Origin: Microbispora rosea
GTDB taxonomy: Bacteria > Actinomycetota > Actinomycetes > Streptosporangiales > Streptosporangiaceae
Direction: 5' to 3'
Assembly (NCBI RefSeq): GCF_900156315.1
Contig: NZ_FTNI01000003.1
Location: 186,001 to 250,000, forward strand
Length of the DNA stretch: 64,000 nucleotides
Shown here: positions 26,067 to 35,164 of the stretch, one piece after another
How the letters are laid out: each line of letters begins with the position of its first letter
How positions within the stretch are numbered: position 1 is the first letter of the stretch
The notes under the pieces: model-generated
The model's input: the letters and a program-made list of their open reading frames with translations, nothing else
Told to the model about the DNA's origin: nothing
The model's database searches: none
Translations under genes and position numbers: made by a program

Positions 26067-26588
26067 TCACCCTTGGCGAGTGGGCCCCGCGGCCCGGCGG
26101 CGCAGCACCCGGGTGATGCTTCCGTCGTCTTCGGCCATGTCCCGGACGTGCTCGAATCCGATCCTGTCCAGCACGGCCAGCGAGGCGCCGTTGGGCGCCG
26201 CCACGGTGGCGTACACCTCCCCGAGCCCCAGGGTGTCGAAGCCGTGGGCGACGATCGCCTCGGCCAGTTCTCTCCCCAGGCCCGATCCCCACAGGTCGGG
26301 GGTGAGCGCGTAGATGATCTCGTGGCCTTCCGCCACGTCCGCCGGCTTGATCTCGGCGTGCCCGGCGAAGCGGCCGTTCCGGCGGACGGCCCAGACGTCG
26401 AACAGATCCTGGGCGTAGACCTTGGTGAAGATCCGTCCGAACAGGGCACGATACTCCGCCTCGCTGGCGGGACCATTGCCCATCCACTGCGAGACCTGCC
26501 CGTCCCGGAACAGGGTGACGAAGTCGTCCTCGTCTTCGAGGACGTACGGCTCAAGCAGCAGGCGCTCGGTACGCAGAGTCGGGGCCAT
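26067..26588 (-). CDS. GNAT N-acetyltransferase (RimJ/RimL-like)
   Basis: A 173-residue acetyl-CoA-dependent transferase. It begins APTLRTERLLLEPYVLEDEDDF and contains IIYALTPDLWGSGLGRELAEAIVAHGF, whose GSGLGRE forms the acetyl-CoA pyrophosphate loop, then NGASLAVLDRIGFEHV, all typical of the RimJ/RimL group that acetylates protein N-termini or small amines. The target is unknown. It stands alone. Confidence 0.88.
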   Translation of the reverse strand: MAPTLRTERLLLEPYVLEDEDDFVTLFRDGQVSQWMGNGPASEAEYRALFGRIFTKVYAQDLFDVWAVRRNGRFAGHAEIKPADVAEGHEIIYALTPDLWGSGLGRELAEAIVAHGFDTLGLGEVYATVAAPNGASLAVLDRIGFEHVRDMAEDDGSITRVLRRRAAGPTRQG

Positions 26589-26903
26589 AAGCCGCGAAGT
26601 TACCGTCAGGTCGCTCTTCCGGACAATTCACTTTCGCCCGGACAGATTCGGCCTGCGCCGAATCAATCGCCCAGCAGGGCGTTGGCGCGGGGCGTGCGGA
26701 CGTAGAGCATGGCCCGGCCGGCGACTCCTCGGATTCGGCTGCCGCCGAATTCGTATCGCCGGGGCCGGCGATCAAGCGACACTATGGGACCCGCGACGAC
26801 CGGACGACGGCGTCGTCCGTCACTGGACCGGCGGCACGGCCGGTGCGGCACCGTCTCCGCCACGTACGCGATCGACCACTGGACCGACCACCAGGAGACC
26901 ACC
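26589..26903. other. Gap with a possible gene remnant on the minus strand
   Basis: This stretch should hold the divergent promoters of the acetyltransferase and the DHFR-like gene. On the minus strand a frame ending at 26663 finishes with GRAMLYVRTPRANALLGD, which reads like the C-terminus of a winged-helix regulator, but the upstream part is not credible. It may be the tail of a deleted gene. Confidence 0.3.
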
Positions 26904-27434
26904 ATGCGCAAGGTCGTGCTCTACCACCTGATGTCGCTCGACGGCGTCGCCTACGAGGACGGCGACTGGCTCGCCGACGACGGCCCCCAGCTGGTCGCCT
27001 ACCTCGACCGGGTCATCGCCACCCAGGACGACGTCCTGCTGGGACGCGGAACCTACGACTACTGGGCCGGATACTGGCCCACGTCGGACTTCCAGCCGTT
27101 CGCCGGTTTCATCAACGGCACCCGCAAGCACGTCGTCACCTCCAGCGTGCCCACGCAGGAATGGGCGAACTCCACCCTGATCACCACCCCCGCACACGAC
27201 TACGTGACCGCCCTGAAGCAGGGATCCGGCGGCGACATCGGCGTCCACGGCAGCATCGAATTGGCCCGCTCACTGCTGCGGGCCGGGCTCGTCGACGAAC
27301 TCCGGCTGGTCGTCGCACCATCGGTGGTCGGCCACGGCAGGCGGGTGTTCGAGAGCGACGACGTCCAGTCGTGGACGCTGCTCGAAGTCGGACGGGGCAA
27401 GAACGGCACGCTGTTCCTGGACTACAGCCGCTGA
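26904..27434 (+). CDS. Dihydrofolate reductase-fold protein (RibD C-terminal-like)
   Basis: A 176-residue protein of the DHFR-like/RibD_C family: MRKVVLYHLMSLDGVAYEDGDW, LLGRGTYDYWAGYWP, HVVTSS and the SIELARSLLRAGLVDELRLVVAPSVVGHG stretch are diagnostic. Such stand-alone members probably bind NADPH, but their substrates are mostly unknown; this is not the folate enzyme itself. The ATG at 26904 is set by AGGAGA 6 bases upstream. Confidence 0.88.
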   Translation: MRKVVLYHLMSLDGVAYEDGDWLADDGPQLVAYLDRVIATQDDVLLGRGTYDYWAGYWPTSDFQPFAGFINGTRKHVVTSSVPTQEWANSTLITTPAHDYVTALKQGSGGDIGVHGSIELARSLLRAGLVDELRLVVAPSVVGHGRRVFESDDVQSWTLLEVGRGKNGTLFLDYSR

Positions 27435-27676
27435 GACACTCCCACGACCCCGTTCAGAAAGGCCGTCCACCCCTGTGCGGTACGAGGCCGGTGGTACGAG
27501 GCCTCCCCCGGTTCCGCTGCGGCCGGCTCCCCGGCCGCAGCACGTGAGACGAGGGAGCGGGGGCACTTTCCCGGCATAGCGGGGCAAGGACACTCCTACT
27601 TTCCCGTGACATCGCGGACGCGGGGGCGGACGTCCTCTCCTGCGGCGGCCACACGGCCACGCGTTGGGAGGAGCTC

Positions 27677-28171
27677 ATGGAGATCTCGGGGGACGGCGCG
27701 GGGAACCGCGTGGCCCGGCTCGCGGGTGGGCGGGACCAGGTGGGGCGAGCGCGCAGGCTCGTGTCCGCCGCGCTCGGGCGCGGCCATCCCCGCCACGACG
27801 ACTGTGTGCTGCTGACCAGCGAGATCGCGACGAACGCGGTCGTCCACTCCCGATCGGGAGACGGCGGCACCTTCACCGTCACCGTCTCGTGCCTGCCCGA
27901 CCGCGTGCGGGTCTGCGTGGAGGACGACGGCTCGGCCGAGCCGCCGTGCGCCGGTCATCCGCTCCCCAACGGGTCGAGCCAGGGCGGTCGCGGCCTGCCG
28001 CTGCTGGACCTGCTGGCCGACCGGTGGGGGCTGGTCCGGGAGGCGGGCCGCAACGAGGTGTGGTTCGAGGTCTGGTCCGACGGGGACCGGCGCGCCGCCG
28101 CGCTCACCCACCGCCGGCCGGCCGCGTGGGTGCGGCCTACCGTCGCGGCGCGCGGCGCGACCTCCGGCTGA
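27677..28171 (+). CDS. RsbW-like ATP-binding regulatory protein
   Basis: A 164-residue GHKL ATPase-fold protein of the anti-sigma factor/serine kinase type (HATPase_c_2). The N-box TSEIATNAVVHSRS, the G1-like VRVCVEDDGSAEPP and the G2-like GGRGLPLLDLLADRWGL are all present. In actinomycetes such short proteins act as anti-sigma factors or kinases of anti-anti-sigma partners. No sigma factor or partner gene adjoins it. GGGAGGAG precedes the ATG. Confidence 0.85.
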   Translation: MEISGDGAGNRVARLAGGRDQVGRARRLVSAALGRGHPRHDDCVLLTSEIATNAVVHSRSGDGGTFTVTVSCLPDRVRVCVEDDGSAEPPCAGHPLPNGSSQGGRGLPLLDLLADRWGLVREAGRNEVWFEVWSDGDRRAAALTHRRPAAWVRPTVAARGATSG

Positions 28172-28346
28172 CCCGGCCCCGCCGCTTCCCGGCCGCGGTC
28201 CTGCCGGACGTACGAGGCGGGGCAGATACGGGCCGGGAGACGGCATCGGCGTCCGTTTCGGTGGTACTACACCAAAGTCGGGTGATTTTTCCGGGCAAGG
28301 AAGGGGCAAAACCAACTTAATCAATCGGGAAAGTAGGAGGACTCCC

Positions 28347-29390
28347 ATGGCCCTGCCCGACTTCCTGGTCATCGGGGTGCCGAAGGCCGGCACCACGGCC
28401 CTGCACGCGGCGCTGGCCCGCCATCCGCAGTTGTTCATGTCTCCCGTCAAGGAGCCGAAGTTCTTCCTCACCGACGGCCCGCCTCCGGCGAAGGGCGGGC
28501 CGGGGGACGCGGAGACCTACCGCGAGCACGTGTGGCGGCGCGCCGACTACGAGGCGCTGTTCGCGGACGCGGCGCCCGGAGCGCTGCGCGGCGAGTCCAC
28601 TCCCTTCTACCTCTACGACCGCGCGGCCCAGCGGCGAATACGGGAGGCGATCCCGGGCGCGAGACTCATCGTCTCGCTGCGCGACCCCGTGGAGCGCGCC
28701 CATTCGAACTGGACCCACCTGTGGTCGGCCGGCCTGGAGCCGATCGGCGATGTCATCGAGGCGTGCGCGGCCGAGAAGCAGCGGGTCGCCGACGGCTGGT
28801 CGCCGTTCTGGCACTACGTCGGTCTCGGCCGGTACGGCGAGCAGCTCGCGCACCTGTTCACGCTGTTCCCCCGCGAGCAGGTGCTGGTCTTCCGCTACCG
28901 GGACATGGTCGACCGCCCCGCCGCCACCCTCGATCGCATCTGCGCGTTCCTCGGGGTGGAGCAGGGGCTGGTCGGCGAGGTGCCCAGGGAGAACGTCACG
29001 GCCCATCCGCGGCACAGCCGCAGGCACCGGATCCTGGCCCGGCTCGCCCGGCTCGGCGATCCGGTGCTGGGCCAGCGTCTCACGGCGCCGCTGGAACGGA
29101 TGCTGCAGCGCGACGGCCAGCCCCGGCGGCCGCTCACCTGGGCGCAGCGGCAGGAGTTGCTCGCCTACTTCGCCGCCGACATCGCGCTGCTGCGCGACCT
29201 GCTGGGCGGCGACTCCGGCGACGACTTCGGCGACTGGCTGCGCCCCCGGGATCGGTCGGGCGGCCTGGTCGGAGCCCGGCCGTCCGGCCAGCGGCAGGCC
29301 CGCAACGGCCGCGTGAGGAGTGCCTCCGACCGGGCCGCCCGGCCGCCGCGCATGGGCGGCCCGCCGGGAGGCGATCCCATCGGGGCGTGA
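28347..29390 (+). CDS. PAPS-dependent sulfotransferase
   Basis: A 347-residue cytosolic enzyme that moves sulfate from PAPS to an acceptor hydroxyl or amine. The 5'-phosphosulfate loop PKAGTTALHAAL is at about residues 11-22, and the 3'-phosphate motif SLRDPVERAHSNW is at about 111-123. HPQLFMSPVKEPKFF between them is typical of sulfotransferases acting on sugars, lipids or natural products. AGGAGG precedes the ATG by 7 bases. The last 50 residues are Arg/Pro-rich and likely disordered. The acceptor is unknown. Confidence 0.9.
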   Translation: MALPDFLVIGVPKAGTTALHAALARHPQLFMSPVKEPKFFLTDGPPPAKGGPGDAETYREHVWRRADYEALFADAAPGALRGESTPFYLYDRAAQRRIREAIPGARLIVSLRDPVERAHSNWTHLWSAGLEPIGDVIEACAAEKQRVADGWSPFWHYVGLGRYGEQLAHLFTLFPREQVLVFRYRDMVDRPAATLDRICAFLGVEQGLVGEVPRENVTAHPRHSRRHRILARLARLGDPVLGQRLTAPLERMLQRDGQPRRPLTWAQRQELLAYFAADIALLRDLLGGDSGDDFGDWLRPRDRSGGLVGARPSGQRQARNGRVRSASDRAARPPRMGGPPGGDPIGA

Positions 29391-29475
29391 CCGCCCTCGG
29401 CTCCCGCTCCGCCACCGTGGAGGCGCACGGCGGTGTCCACCCCGCCCGCCGGACCCGTGACCCTCTCCAGAGCCG

Positions 29476-30351
29476 TCAGCGCAGCTCGGTGCGCAGCTCG
29501 TGACCCCCGTCGGCGCGGGTGAGCTCGTAGTACAGGCGGTGGCCCCCCGCCACGGGCACGATCGACAGGTAGCGCAGTCCTCCCCCGGCGTGCTCCGACT
29601 GGGCGACGGGGGCGGTTCCGGTGGCGGTGAGCGTGGACGGGCCGGGGCCGATGGCCACGCCGGTGCGCTCCTCGTAGTTCTCCTCCGCCGACGCGCGGCC
29701 GTCGTAGTACGCGATGACGGTCTCGCCGCTGAACGTGACCGCGCTCACCCGCACGCCGCGCGAGTCCCACTCGCCGGGCCGCCGGTCGAGCGCGGTCCCC
29801 TGCCAGGTCCACTCGACGCCGTCGATGCTGGTGGCGTAGTCGGTCACCATCTGGTCGGCCTCGTCGGGGTCCTCCAGGGGGTGGCAGGACGCCCACAGGT
29901 GCCACACGCCGCCGTGGTGGAGGATCACGGGGTCCTTGACACCGGTCTTGAGGTCGCCGGGCAGCACCACCTGCGCGTCGGCGGGGTCGAACTCCGCCGG
30001 CGCGGCGGCCTCGATCATCTCGACCCGCCAGTGCTTGGTGCCGTACGTGGCGCAGCTCAGGTACAGACGCCACCTGCCCTCCGGCGTCACCACGAGCGTC
30101 GGGCGCTCCAGCGACTCGGTCTTCATCTCCTCCTTGGTGATCGTGAGGATCTTCTCGAACCGCTCGCCGTCCGCCGAGCGGGCGATCTCCACGGCGTACC
30201 CCCGGCCGTCACCCAGCGGCCGGCGCAGCCGGTAGGCCAGGTAGATCCATCCGTCCCGGCTCACGGCGCTGGGCGCGCCCGCCCAGAATCCGGGCCCGTC
30301 TCCGGGCGGAGGGACCGCGACGACTGACCGTTCCGGCTTCGGTGCGAACAC
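29476..30351 (-). CDS. Glycosidase-like five-bladed beta-propeller protein
   Basis: A 291-residue soluble protein with repeated blade patterns: WIYLAYRLRRPLGDGRGY, SLERPTLVVTPEGRWRLYLSC, KDPVILHHGGVWHLWAS and VIAYYDGRAS. Acidic residues in GVKDPVIL and YYDGRASAEEN are placed as in GH43/GH130-type enzymes, but I cannot assign a substrate. No signal peptide, so cytoplasmic. It lies tail-to-tail with the sulfotransferase (85-base gap). Confidence 0.65.
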   Translation of the reverse strand: MFAPKPERSVVAVPPPGDGPGFWAGAPSAVSRDGWIYLAYRLRRPLGDGRGYAVEIARSADGERFEKILTITKEEMKTESLERPTLVVTPEGRWRLYLSCATYGTKHWRVEMIEAAAPAEFDPADAQVVLPGDLKTGVKDPVILHHGGVWHLWASCHPLEDPDEADQMVTDYATSIDGVEWTWQGTALDRRPGEWDSRGVRVSAVTFSGETVIAYYDGRASAEENYEERTGVAIGPGPSTLTATGTAPVAQSEHAGGGLRYLSIVPVAGGHRLYYELTRADGGHELRTELR

Positions 30352-30716
30352 GTCTCTTCTCCGTAGTGAGCGACGACGGTGGACGAGGCCGGCTCGGGGG
30401 AACCGGCCCTTCTTGGCTGTAGTGAATTACCAGCGGCCAGGCGCGAGGCCAAGTGTCCTCGCCATCGGACGACCATGTCTATACAAAACCCGCTTGCTTT
30501 GCGGGTTTTGTCAGGATAAGGCAGACCTGCCACTGTCCGCGCCTTCCACCTGCGGAAAAGCCGGCACCCGCGCCCACGACCTCGGCCAGACCGGCTCCGT
30601 CGCACTCCCACCCGTCCGGCGCATACGGCTACTGATCGGCTACCGAATCCGCAGCTCACCGCGACCGGCCGCCGGACACGCCCACCCGAGGCCCGTCGCC
30701 CCCACCTGGGAGCGGT
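30352..30716. other. Divergent intergenic region with an internal terminator
   Basis: The 365 bases separate two divergent genes and should hold both promoters. No gene is supported. The unusual content is the AT-rich perfect hairpin at 30483-30511. Confidence 0.5.
30483..30511. terminator. AT-rich bidirectional hairpin terminator
   Basis: ACAAAACCCGC and GCGGGTTTTGT form an 11-bp perfect stem around a 7-base loop, with T-runs when read either way. It is the most canonical rho-independent terminator in the window, yet sits between two divergent genes with no gene ending there. Confidence 0.75.
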
Positions 30717-32150
30717 ATGACTGTAGGCATGGACAAGGCAGACATCGGAGTGACGGGCCTGGCGACCATGGGCCGCAACCTCGCCCGGAACTTCGCCCAC
30801 CACGGTCACGTGGTCGCGGTGCACAACCGCACGGAAAGCCGTACGACCCGGTTCATGGAGGAGCACCACGACGAGGGCGCGTTCCTGCCGGCGGGCACGA
30901 TCGAGGAGTTCGTGGCCTCCCTCCAGCGGCCCCGTAAGGCGATCATCATGGTCAAGGCCGGGGCGCCCACCGACGCCGTGATCGAGGAGCTCGCCGCCGT
31001 CATGGAGCCGGGCGACATGATCATCGACGGCGGCAACGCCCATTATCTGGACACCCGCCGGCGGGAGGCCGCGCTGCGCGAGCGGGGCATCCACTTCGTC
31101 GGCACCGGCATCTCGGGCGGCGAGGAGGGCGCGCTCAACGGCCCGAGCATCATGCCCGGCGGCGACGCCGAGGCGTACGAGACGCTCGGCCCTCTGCTCG
31201 AGGACATCGCGGCGAAGGTCGACGGGGTGCCGTGCTGCGTGCACGTGGGTCCCGACGGCGCCGGCCACTTCGTCAAGATGGTGCACAACGGCATCGAGTA
31301 CGCCGACATGCAGCTCATCGCGGAGTCCTACGACCTGCTCCGGCAGGCTCTCGGGCTGACCCCGAAGGAGCTGTCCGACGTCTTCCGCGAGTGGAACCGG
31401 GGCGACCTGGAGTCGTACCTGATCGAGATCACCGCCGAGGTGCTCGGCCACACCGACCCCGCGACGGGCAAGCCGTTCGTGGACGTCGTGCAGGACCAGG
31501 CCGAGCAGAAGGGCACCGGCCGCTGGACCGTGCAGAGCGCGCTCGACCTCGGCGTCCCGGTCACCGGCATCGCCGAGGCGGTGTTCGCCCGGGCGCTGTC
31601 GGGCCACCCCGAGCAGCGGGCCGCCGCCCGCTCGCTCACCGGCCCCTCGGGGACGGCCGGCGACTCCGGCCTCGTCGAAGACGTGCGGCGGGCGCTGTAC
31701 GCCTCCAAGATCGTGGCGTACGCCCAGGGGTTCGACCAGATGGCCGCCGCGAGCGCGGAGTACGGCTGGAACCTGAACCTGGGCGCGATGGCCACGATCT
31801 GGCGCGGCGGCTGCATCATCAGGGCGCGCTTCCTCGACCGGATCCGCGCGGCGTACGACGCGGACCCGAACCTGCCGACGCTGCTGGTGGACCCGACGTT
31901 CGCGCAGGCCCTGGACGAGGCCCAGGAGTCGTGGCGGCGGGTCGTGGCGACGGCGGCGACGATCGGGGTGCCCACGCCGGGCTTCTCCTCGGCGCTCGCC
32001 TACTACGACGGGCTGCGCCGCGACCGGCTCCCCGCGGCGCTGCTGCAGGGGCTGCGTGACTTCTTCGGCGCGCACACCTACCGAAGGGTCGACCGGGAGG
32101 GCTCCTTCCACACCGACTGGTCGGCGGACCGGGCCGAGCGGCCCGCCTGA
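30717..32150 (+). CDS. gnd: 6-phosphogluconate dehydrogenase, decarboxylating (long form)
   Basis: A 477-residue enzyme of the pentose phosphate pathway that oxidises 6-phosphogluconate to ribulose 5-phosphate and CO2 with NADP. The GLATMGRNLARNFA dinucleotide motif with HNRT, the GTGISGGEEGALNGPSIMPGG substrate segment and HFVKMVHNGIEYADMQLI with the catalytic lysine are intact. Length fits the long dimeric form. GGGAG precedes the ATG at 30717; a second in-frame ATG at 30729 is possible. A hairpin terminator follows. Confidence 0.93.
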   Translation: MTVGMDKADIGVTGLATMGRNLARNFAHHGHVVAVHNRTESRTTRFMEEHHDEGAFLPAGTIEEFVASLQRPRKAIIMVKAGAPTDAVIEELAAVMEPGDMIIDGGNAHYLDTRRREAALRERGIHFVGTGISGGEEGALNGPSIMPGGDAEAYETLGPLLEDIAAKVDGVPCCVHVGPDGAGHFVKMVHNGIEYADMQLIAESYDLLRQALGLTPKELSDVFREWNRGDLESYLIEITAEVLGHTDPATGKPFVDVVQDQAEQKGTGRWTVQSALDLGVPVTGIAEAVFARALSGHPEQRAAARSLTGPSGTAGDSGLVEDVRRALYASKIVAYAQGFDQMAAASAEYGWNLNLGAMATIWRGGCIIRARFLDRIRAAYDADPNLPTLLVDPTFAQALDEAQESWRRVVATAATIGVPTPGFSSALAYYDGLRRDRLPAALLQGLRDFFGAHTYRRVDREGSFHTDWSADRAERPA

Positions 32151-32167
32151 CCAGCCCGGTAAACGCA

Positions 32168-32203
32168 ATACGGCGCACGCCCGAGCGGGGGCGTGCGCCG
32201 TAT
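32168..32203. terminator. Bidirectional terminator between gnd and the MFS pump
   Basis: ATACGGCGCACGCCC pairs perfectly with GGGCGTGCGCCGTAT (15 bp) across a 6-base loop, between convergent stops. Confidence 0.8.
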
Positions 32204-32218
32204 CGGCTTCGGATCAGG

Positions 32219-33814
32219 TCATTCGAAGGCGGCGGCCGCCAGCGGCTCCGCCTTCTCGCCGTCGCCGGCGCCGGGAGCGCCGCTGCGCAGCGGGACGTGC
32301 TTGATGAAGGCGGCGATCACCGGGACCAGCGCGGCGAACACGACCGCCCACAGGAAGACCGAGCCGATCGCGTTGGCGAGCGCCTCCAGGAACCCCGCCT
32401 TGACCGCCGGTGGCATCTGCTCGAGCATCTTCGGGTCGACCTGAGGGCCGCCGGCCGCCAGGGCGGACCCCTGCGCGCCGAACTTGGCGGCGATCTCGTC
32501 GGCGAGGCGGCTGTTGAAGATGGCGCCGAACAGCGAGATGCCGAACGAACCGCCGATGGAGCGGAAGAACGTCGAGGCGCTGCTGGCGACGCCGATGTCC
32601 TTCTGCTCGACGCTGTTCTGCGCGATCAGCATGGTCGTCTGCATCAGGAAGCCCATGCCGAGGCCGAGGACGGCGATGTAGACGCCGGTCTTCCAGGACG
32701 GGGTGTGGACGTCCTGCGTCGACAGCAGCCACACGGCGATGGCCATGACCACGCCGCCGATCACCGGGAAGCTCTTGTACTTCCCCGTCTTGGTGATCGC
32801 CCTGCCGACGAACAGCGACACGACCATGGACGAGGCCATCATCGGCAGCAGGAGCAGACCGGAGTTGGTGGCCGAGGCGCCCTGGACGATCTGCTGGAAG
32901 ATCGGCAGGAAGGTGATCGCGCCGAACATCGCGAAGCCGAGCAGGAAGCCGAGCACGTTGATCAGCGTGAAGTTGCGGTTGGCGAACACGTGCAGCGGCA
33001 GGATCGGCTCGGCCGCCCGCCGCTCGACGGGGATGAACACAGCCATCGCGACGACCGCCAGGGCGGCCAGCCCCAGGATCTGCCACGAGCCCCACGGGTA
33101 TCCGTGCTTCTGGCCGCCCCACGAGGTGATCAGCACGATCGCGGTGATCGCCACGGTGAGGATGGCCGCGCCGAGCCAGTCGATGCGGTGCTCGGTGCGG
33201 TGCCTGGGCAGGTGCAGCTTGAGGATCAGCCAGATCAGCGCCACGCCGCCGAGCGGGAGGTTCACGTAGAAGGCCCAGCGCCAGTTGAGGTTGTCGGTGA
33301 TGAAACCGCCGACGAGAGGCCCCGCGATCATGGCGAGCGACATGATCGCCGCCATGATGCCCTGGTACTGACCCCGCTCACGGGGCGGGACCAGGTCCCC
33401 GATGATCGACATCACGCCGACGATGAGCCCGCCGGCGCCGAGGCCCTGCAGCGCGCGGAAGGCGATCAGCTCGATCATGCCGTCGCCGGTGCCGCCGAAC
33501 AGCGACGAGCCCGCCATGCCACAGAGCGCGGAACCGACCAGGAAGATGACGATCGAGCTCAGGAAGACGTTCTTACGACCGTAGAGGTCGCCGAGCTTGC
33601 CCCAGATCGGCGTGGAGACCGTGGTGCCGAGCACGTAGGCGGTGGTGACCCAGGTGAAGTAGTCCAGGCCCTGAAGCTCCCCGACGATCCTCGGCATAGC
33701 CGTACCGACGATCATGTTGTCCAGCATCGCCAGCATCATCGCCAGCATCAGACCGGGTAAGACGATCATCACTTCCCGGGACCGGCCGGGCGCGGCCGCG
33801 GTCTCCGTAGTCAT
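32219..33814 (-). CDS. DHA2-family (EmrB/QacA-type) MFS drug exporter
   Basis: A 531-residue, 14-helix proton antiporter. LDNMIVGTAMPRIVGELQG, WGKLGDLYGRKNVFL (motif A), FRALQGLGAGGLIVG (motif C region) and GGFITDNLNWRWAFYVNLPLGG are hallmark DHA2 motifs. AGGGGG lies 6 bases before the ATG. It is divergent from a TetR gene across a gap with a clear operator and promoter, so it is most likely a repressed, ligand-inducible efflux pump. The drug cannot be predicted. Confidence 0.93.
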   Translation of the reverse strand: MTTETAAAPGRSREVMIVLPGLMLAMMLAMLDNMIVGTAMPRIVGELQGLDYFTWVTTAYVLGTTVSTPIWGKLGDLYGRKNVFLSSIVIFLVGSALCGMAGSSLFGGTGDGMIELIAFRALQGLGAGGLIVGVMSIIGDLVPPRERGQYQGIMAAIMSLAMIAGPLVGGFITDNLNWRWAFYVNLPLGGVALIWLILKLHLPRHRTEHRIDWLGAAILTVAITAIVLITSWGGQKHGYPWGSWQILGLAALAVVAMAVFIPVERRAAEPILPLHVFANRNFTLINVLGFLLGFAMFGAITFLPIFQQIVQGASATNSGLLLLPMMASSMVVSLFVGRAITKTGKYKSFPVIGGVVMAIAVWLLSTQDVHTPSWKTGVYIAVLGLGMGFLMQTTMLIAQNSVEQKDIGVASSASTFFRSIGGSFGISLFGAIFNSRLADEIAAKFGAQGSALAAGGPQVDPKMLEQMPPAVKAGFLEALANAIGSVFLWAVVFAALVPVIAAFIKHVPLRSGAPGAGDGEKAEPLAAAAFE

Positions 33815-33841
33815 GGGTGCCCCCTTGAGAGAAAATTACTT

Positions 33842-33859
33842 ACTAGCCGACAGGCTAGT
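33842..33859. promoter_or_regulatory. Inverted-repeat operator for the TetR regulator
   Basis: ACTAGCC-GACA-GGCTAGT is a perfect 7-bp inverted repeat just downstream of the predicted pump promoter, where a bound repressor would block transcription. A looser repeat, ACTTG-N8-CAAGT, overlaps the -35 side. Confidence 0.65.
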
Positions 33860-33868
33860 GCCCGAGGC

Positions 33869-33898
33869 ACGGTATTGTGCTTACTTGCCGGCCGTCAA
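33869..33898 (-). promoter_or_regulatory. Sigma-70-type promoter of the efflux pump
   Basis: On the minus strand TTGACG and TACCGT are separated by 18 bases, placing transcription start next to the operator and about 40 bases before the start codon. Confidence 0.5.
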
Positions 33899-33918
33899 GT
33901 TAAATAGGAACCGTGGGA

Positions 33919-34479
33919 ATGGGTGCTCAAACCGATACGCGCAGCCGCATCCAGGAGGTCGCGATCAGGCTCTTCACCGAGCAGGGGTACGAGGCGACGT
34001 CGCTCCGGGAGATAGCCGAGGCCCTCGGCGTGACCAAGGCGGCACTCTACTACCACTTCCGGACCAAAGAGGACATCGTCGCCAGCCTCATCGAAGACCG
34101 CGTCAAGGCGCTGGACGAGCTGATCGCGTGGGCGAACGGGCACCCTCGCACGCCGGAGACCCGGGGGGAGCTCATCCGCCGCTACTCCGCGCACATGACC
34201 CGCGGACGCCACCACGAGGTCATGCAGTTCATGGACCGCAACAAGACGGCGCTGCAGGGCCATGCCAAGGTCGACCTGATGCGCGAGCGCATGGGCGAGC
34301 TGATGCAGGCGCTGTGCGGCCCGGACGACCCGCTGCCGGTCAGGCTGAGGCGCTCGATGGCGCTGTTCGCAATGCACGCGGCCTGGTTCTTCATCCGCGA
34401 CGAGTCGTCGACCGAGGAGGAGCGGATCGCGGCGGGGCTGCAGGTGGCCCTGGAATTGGCCGACGGCACGGGTAGTTGA
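33919..34479 (+). CDS. TetR-family repressor of the efflux pump
   Basis: A 186-residue regulator: the N-terminal helix-turn-helix (TSLREIAEALGVTKAALYYHFRTKEDIV) is textbook TetR, with a helical ligand-binding C-terminal domain. The ATG at 33919 is favoured because AGGAA lies 8 bases upstream; the GTG two codons earlier is too close. It is divergent from the DHA2 pump and followed by a Ddn-like gene 28 bases later on the same strand, so it probably represses the pump and itself, and may govern the reductase. Confidence 0.9.
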   Translation: MGAQTDTRSRIQEVAIRLFTEQGYEATSLREIAEALGVTKAALYYHFRTKEDIVASLIEDRVKALDELIAWANGHPRTPETRGELIRRYSAHMTRGRHHEVMQFMDRNKTALQGHAKVDLMRERMGELMQALCGPDDPLPVRLRRSMALFAMHAAWFFIRDESSTEEERIAAGLQVALELADGTGS

Positions 34480-34507
34480 TCCCCCTCTGATGGGAAGGAG
34501 ATCGACC

Positions 34508-34909
34508 ATGCTCTTCGGACAGGAACACGTCACGCGCTACATCGAGACCGACGGCGAGGAGGGCCACGACTGGCAGGGCACCACCGTGGCCATCCTCACC
34601 ACCAAGGGCCGCAAGTCGGGCCTGCCGCGCAGCACCCCGCTGATCTATCAGCCGTACGGTGACGCCTACCTGGTGGTCGCCTCCCACGGCGGGGCCGCCG
34701 AGCACCCGCTGTGGTACCGCAACCTCGAGGCCGAGCCCGAGGTGGAGTTCCAGATCAAGGGGGACAGGTTCAAGGCGCACGCCCGTACGGCGACCCCCGG
34801 GGAACGGCCGGACATGTGGCGGACGATGACCGCCACCTGGCCCGCGTACGACGAGTACGCGACGAAGACCGACCGGGAGATCCCGATCGTCGTCATCGAA
34901 CGCGTGTAG
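34508..34909 (+). CDS. F420-dependent nitroreductase-family (Ddn-like) protein
   Basis: A 133-residue split-barrel protein of the deazaflavin-dependent nitroreductase family: TKGRKSGLPRSTPLIYQPYGDAYLVVASHGGAAEHPLWYRNL is the characteristic F420-binding core. Members reduce quinones or other activated compounds with F420H2. The ATG at 34508 has GAAGGAG 7 bases upstream. It probably shares a transcript with the TetR gene, joining a redox detoxification enzyme to an efflux system. Confidence 0.88.
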   Translation: MLFGQEHVTRYIETDGEEGHDWQGTTVAILTTKGRKSGLPRSTPLIYQPYGDAYLVVASHGGAAEHPLWYRNLEAEPEVEFQIKGDRFKAHARTATPGERPDMWRTMTATWPAYDEYATKTDREIPIVVIERV

Positions 34910-35164
34910 CCGGCCGGGGGGCGAGCCGGGCACCGGAGGCCGGGAACCCGCCGGGCCCCCGGCTCACCTCGTCATCGGACCGTCCGGGCGGCCCGCCGCC
35001 CCTTAACCCCGATGCCGCCCCGGGCAGACCCCGGGGGGCGGTGCCGCGCTCCTGGCGCCGGCGCTCAGTGACGCGTGCGCCCGTCGGCGGTATCTTTCCA
35101 GGTGATCCTCAAGAGCCGCGCCGTCTTCGGCGGACCGCGTGGCCTTCAGGCACAGGGAGGTCCC

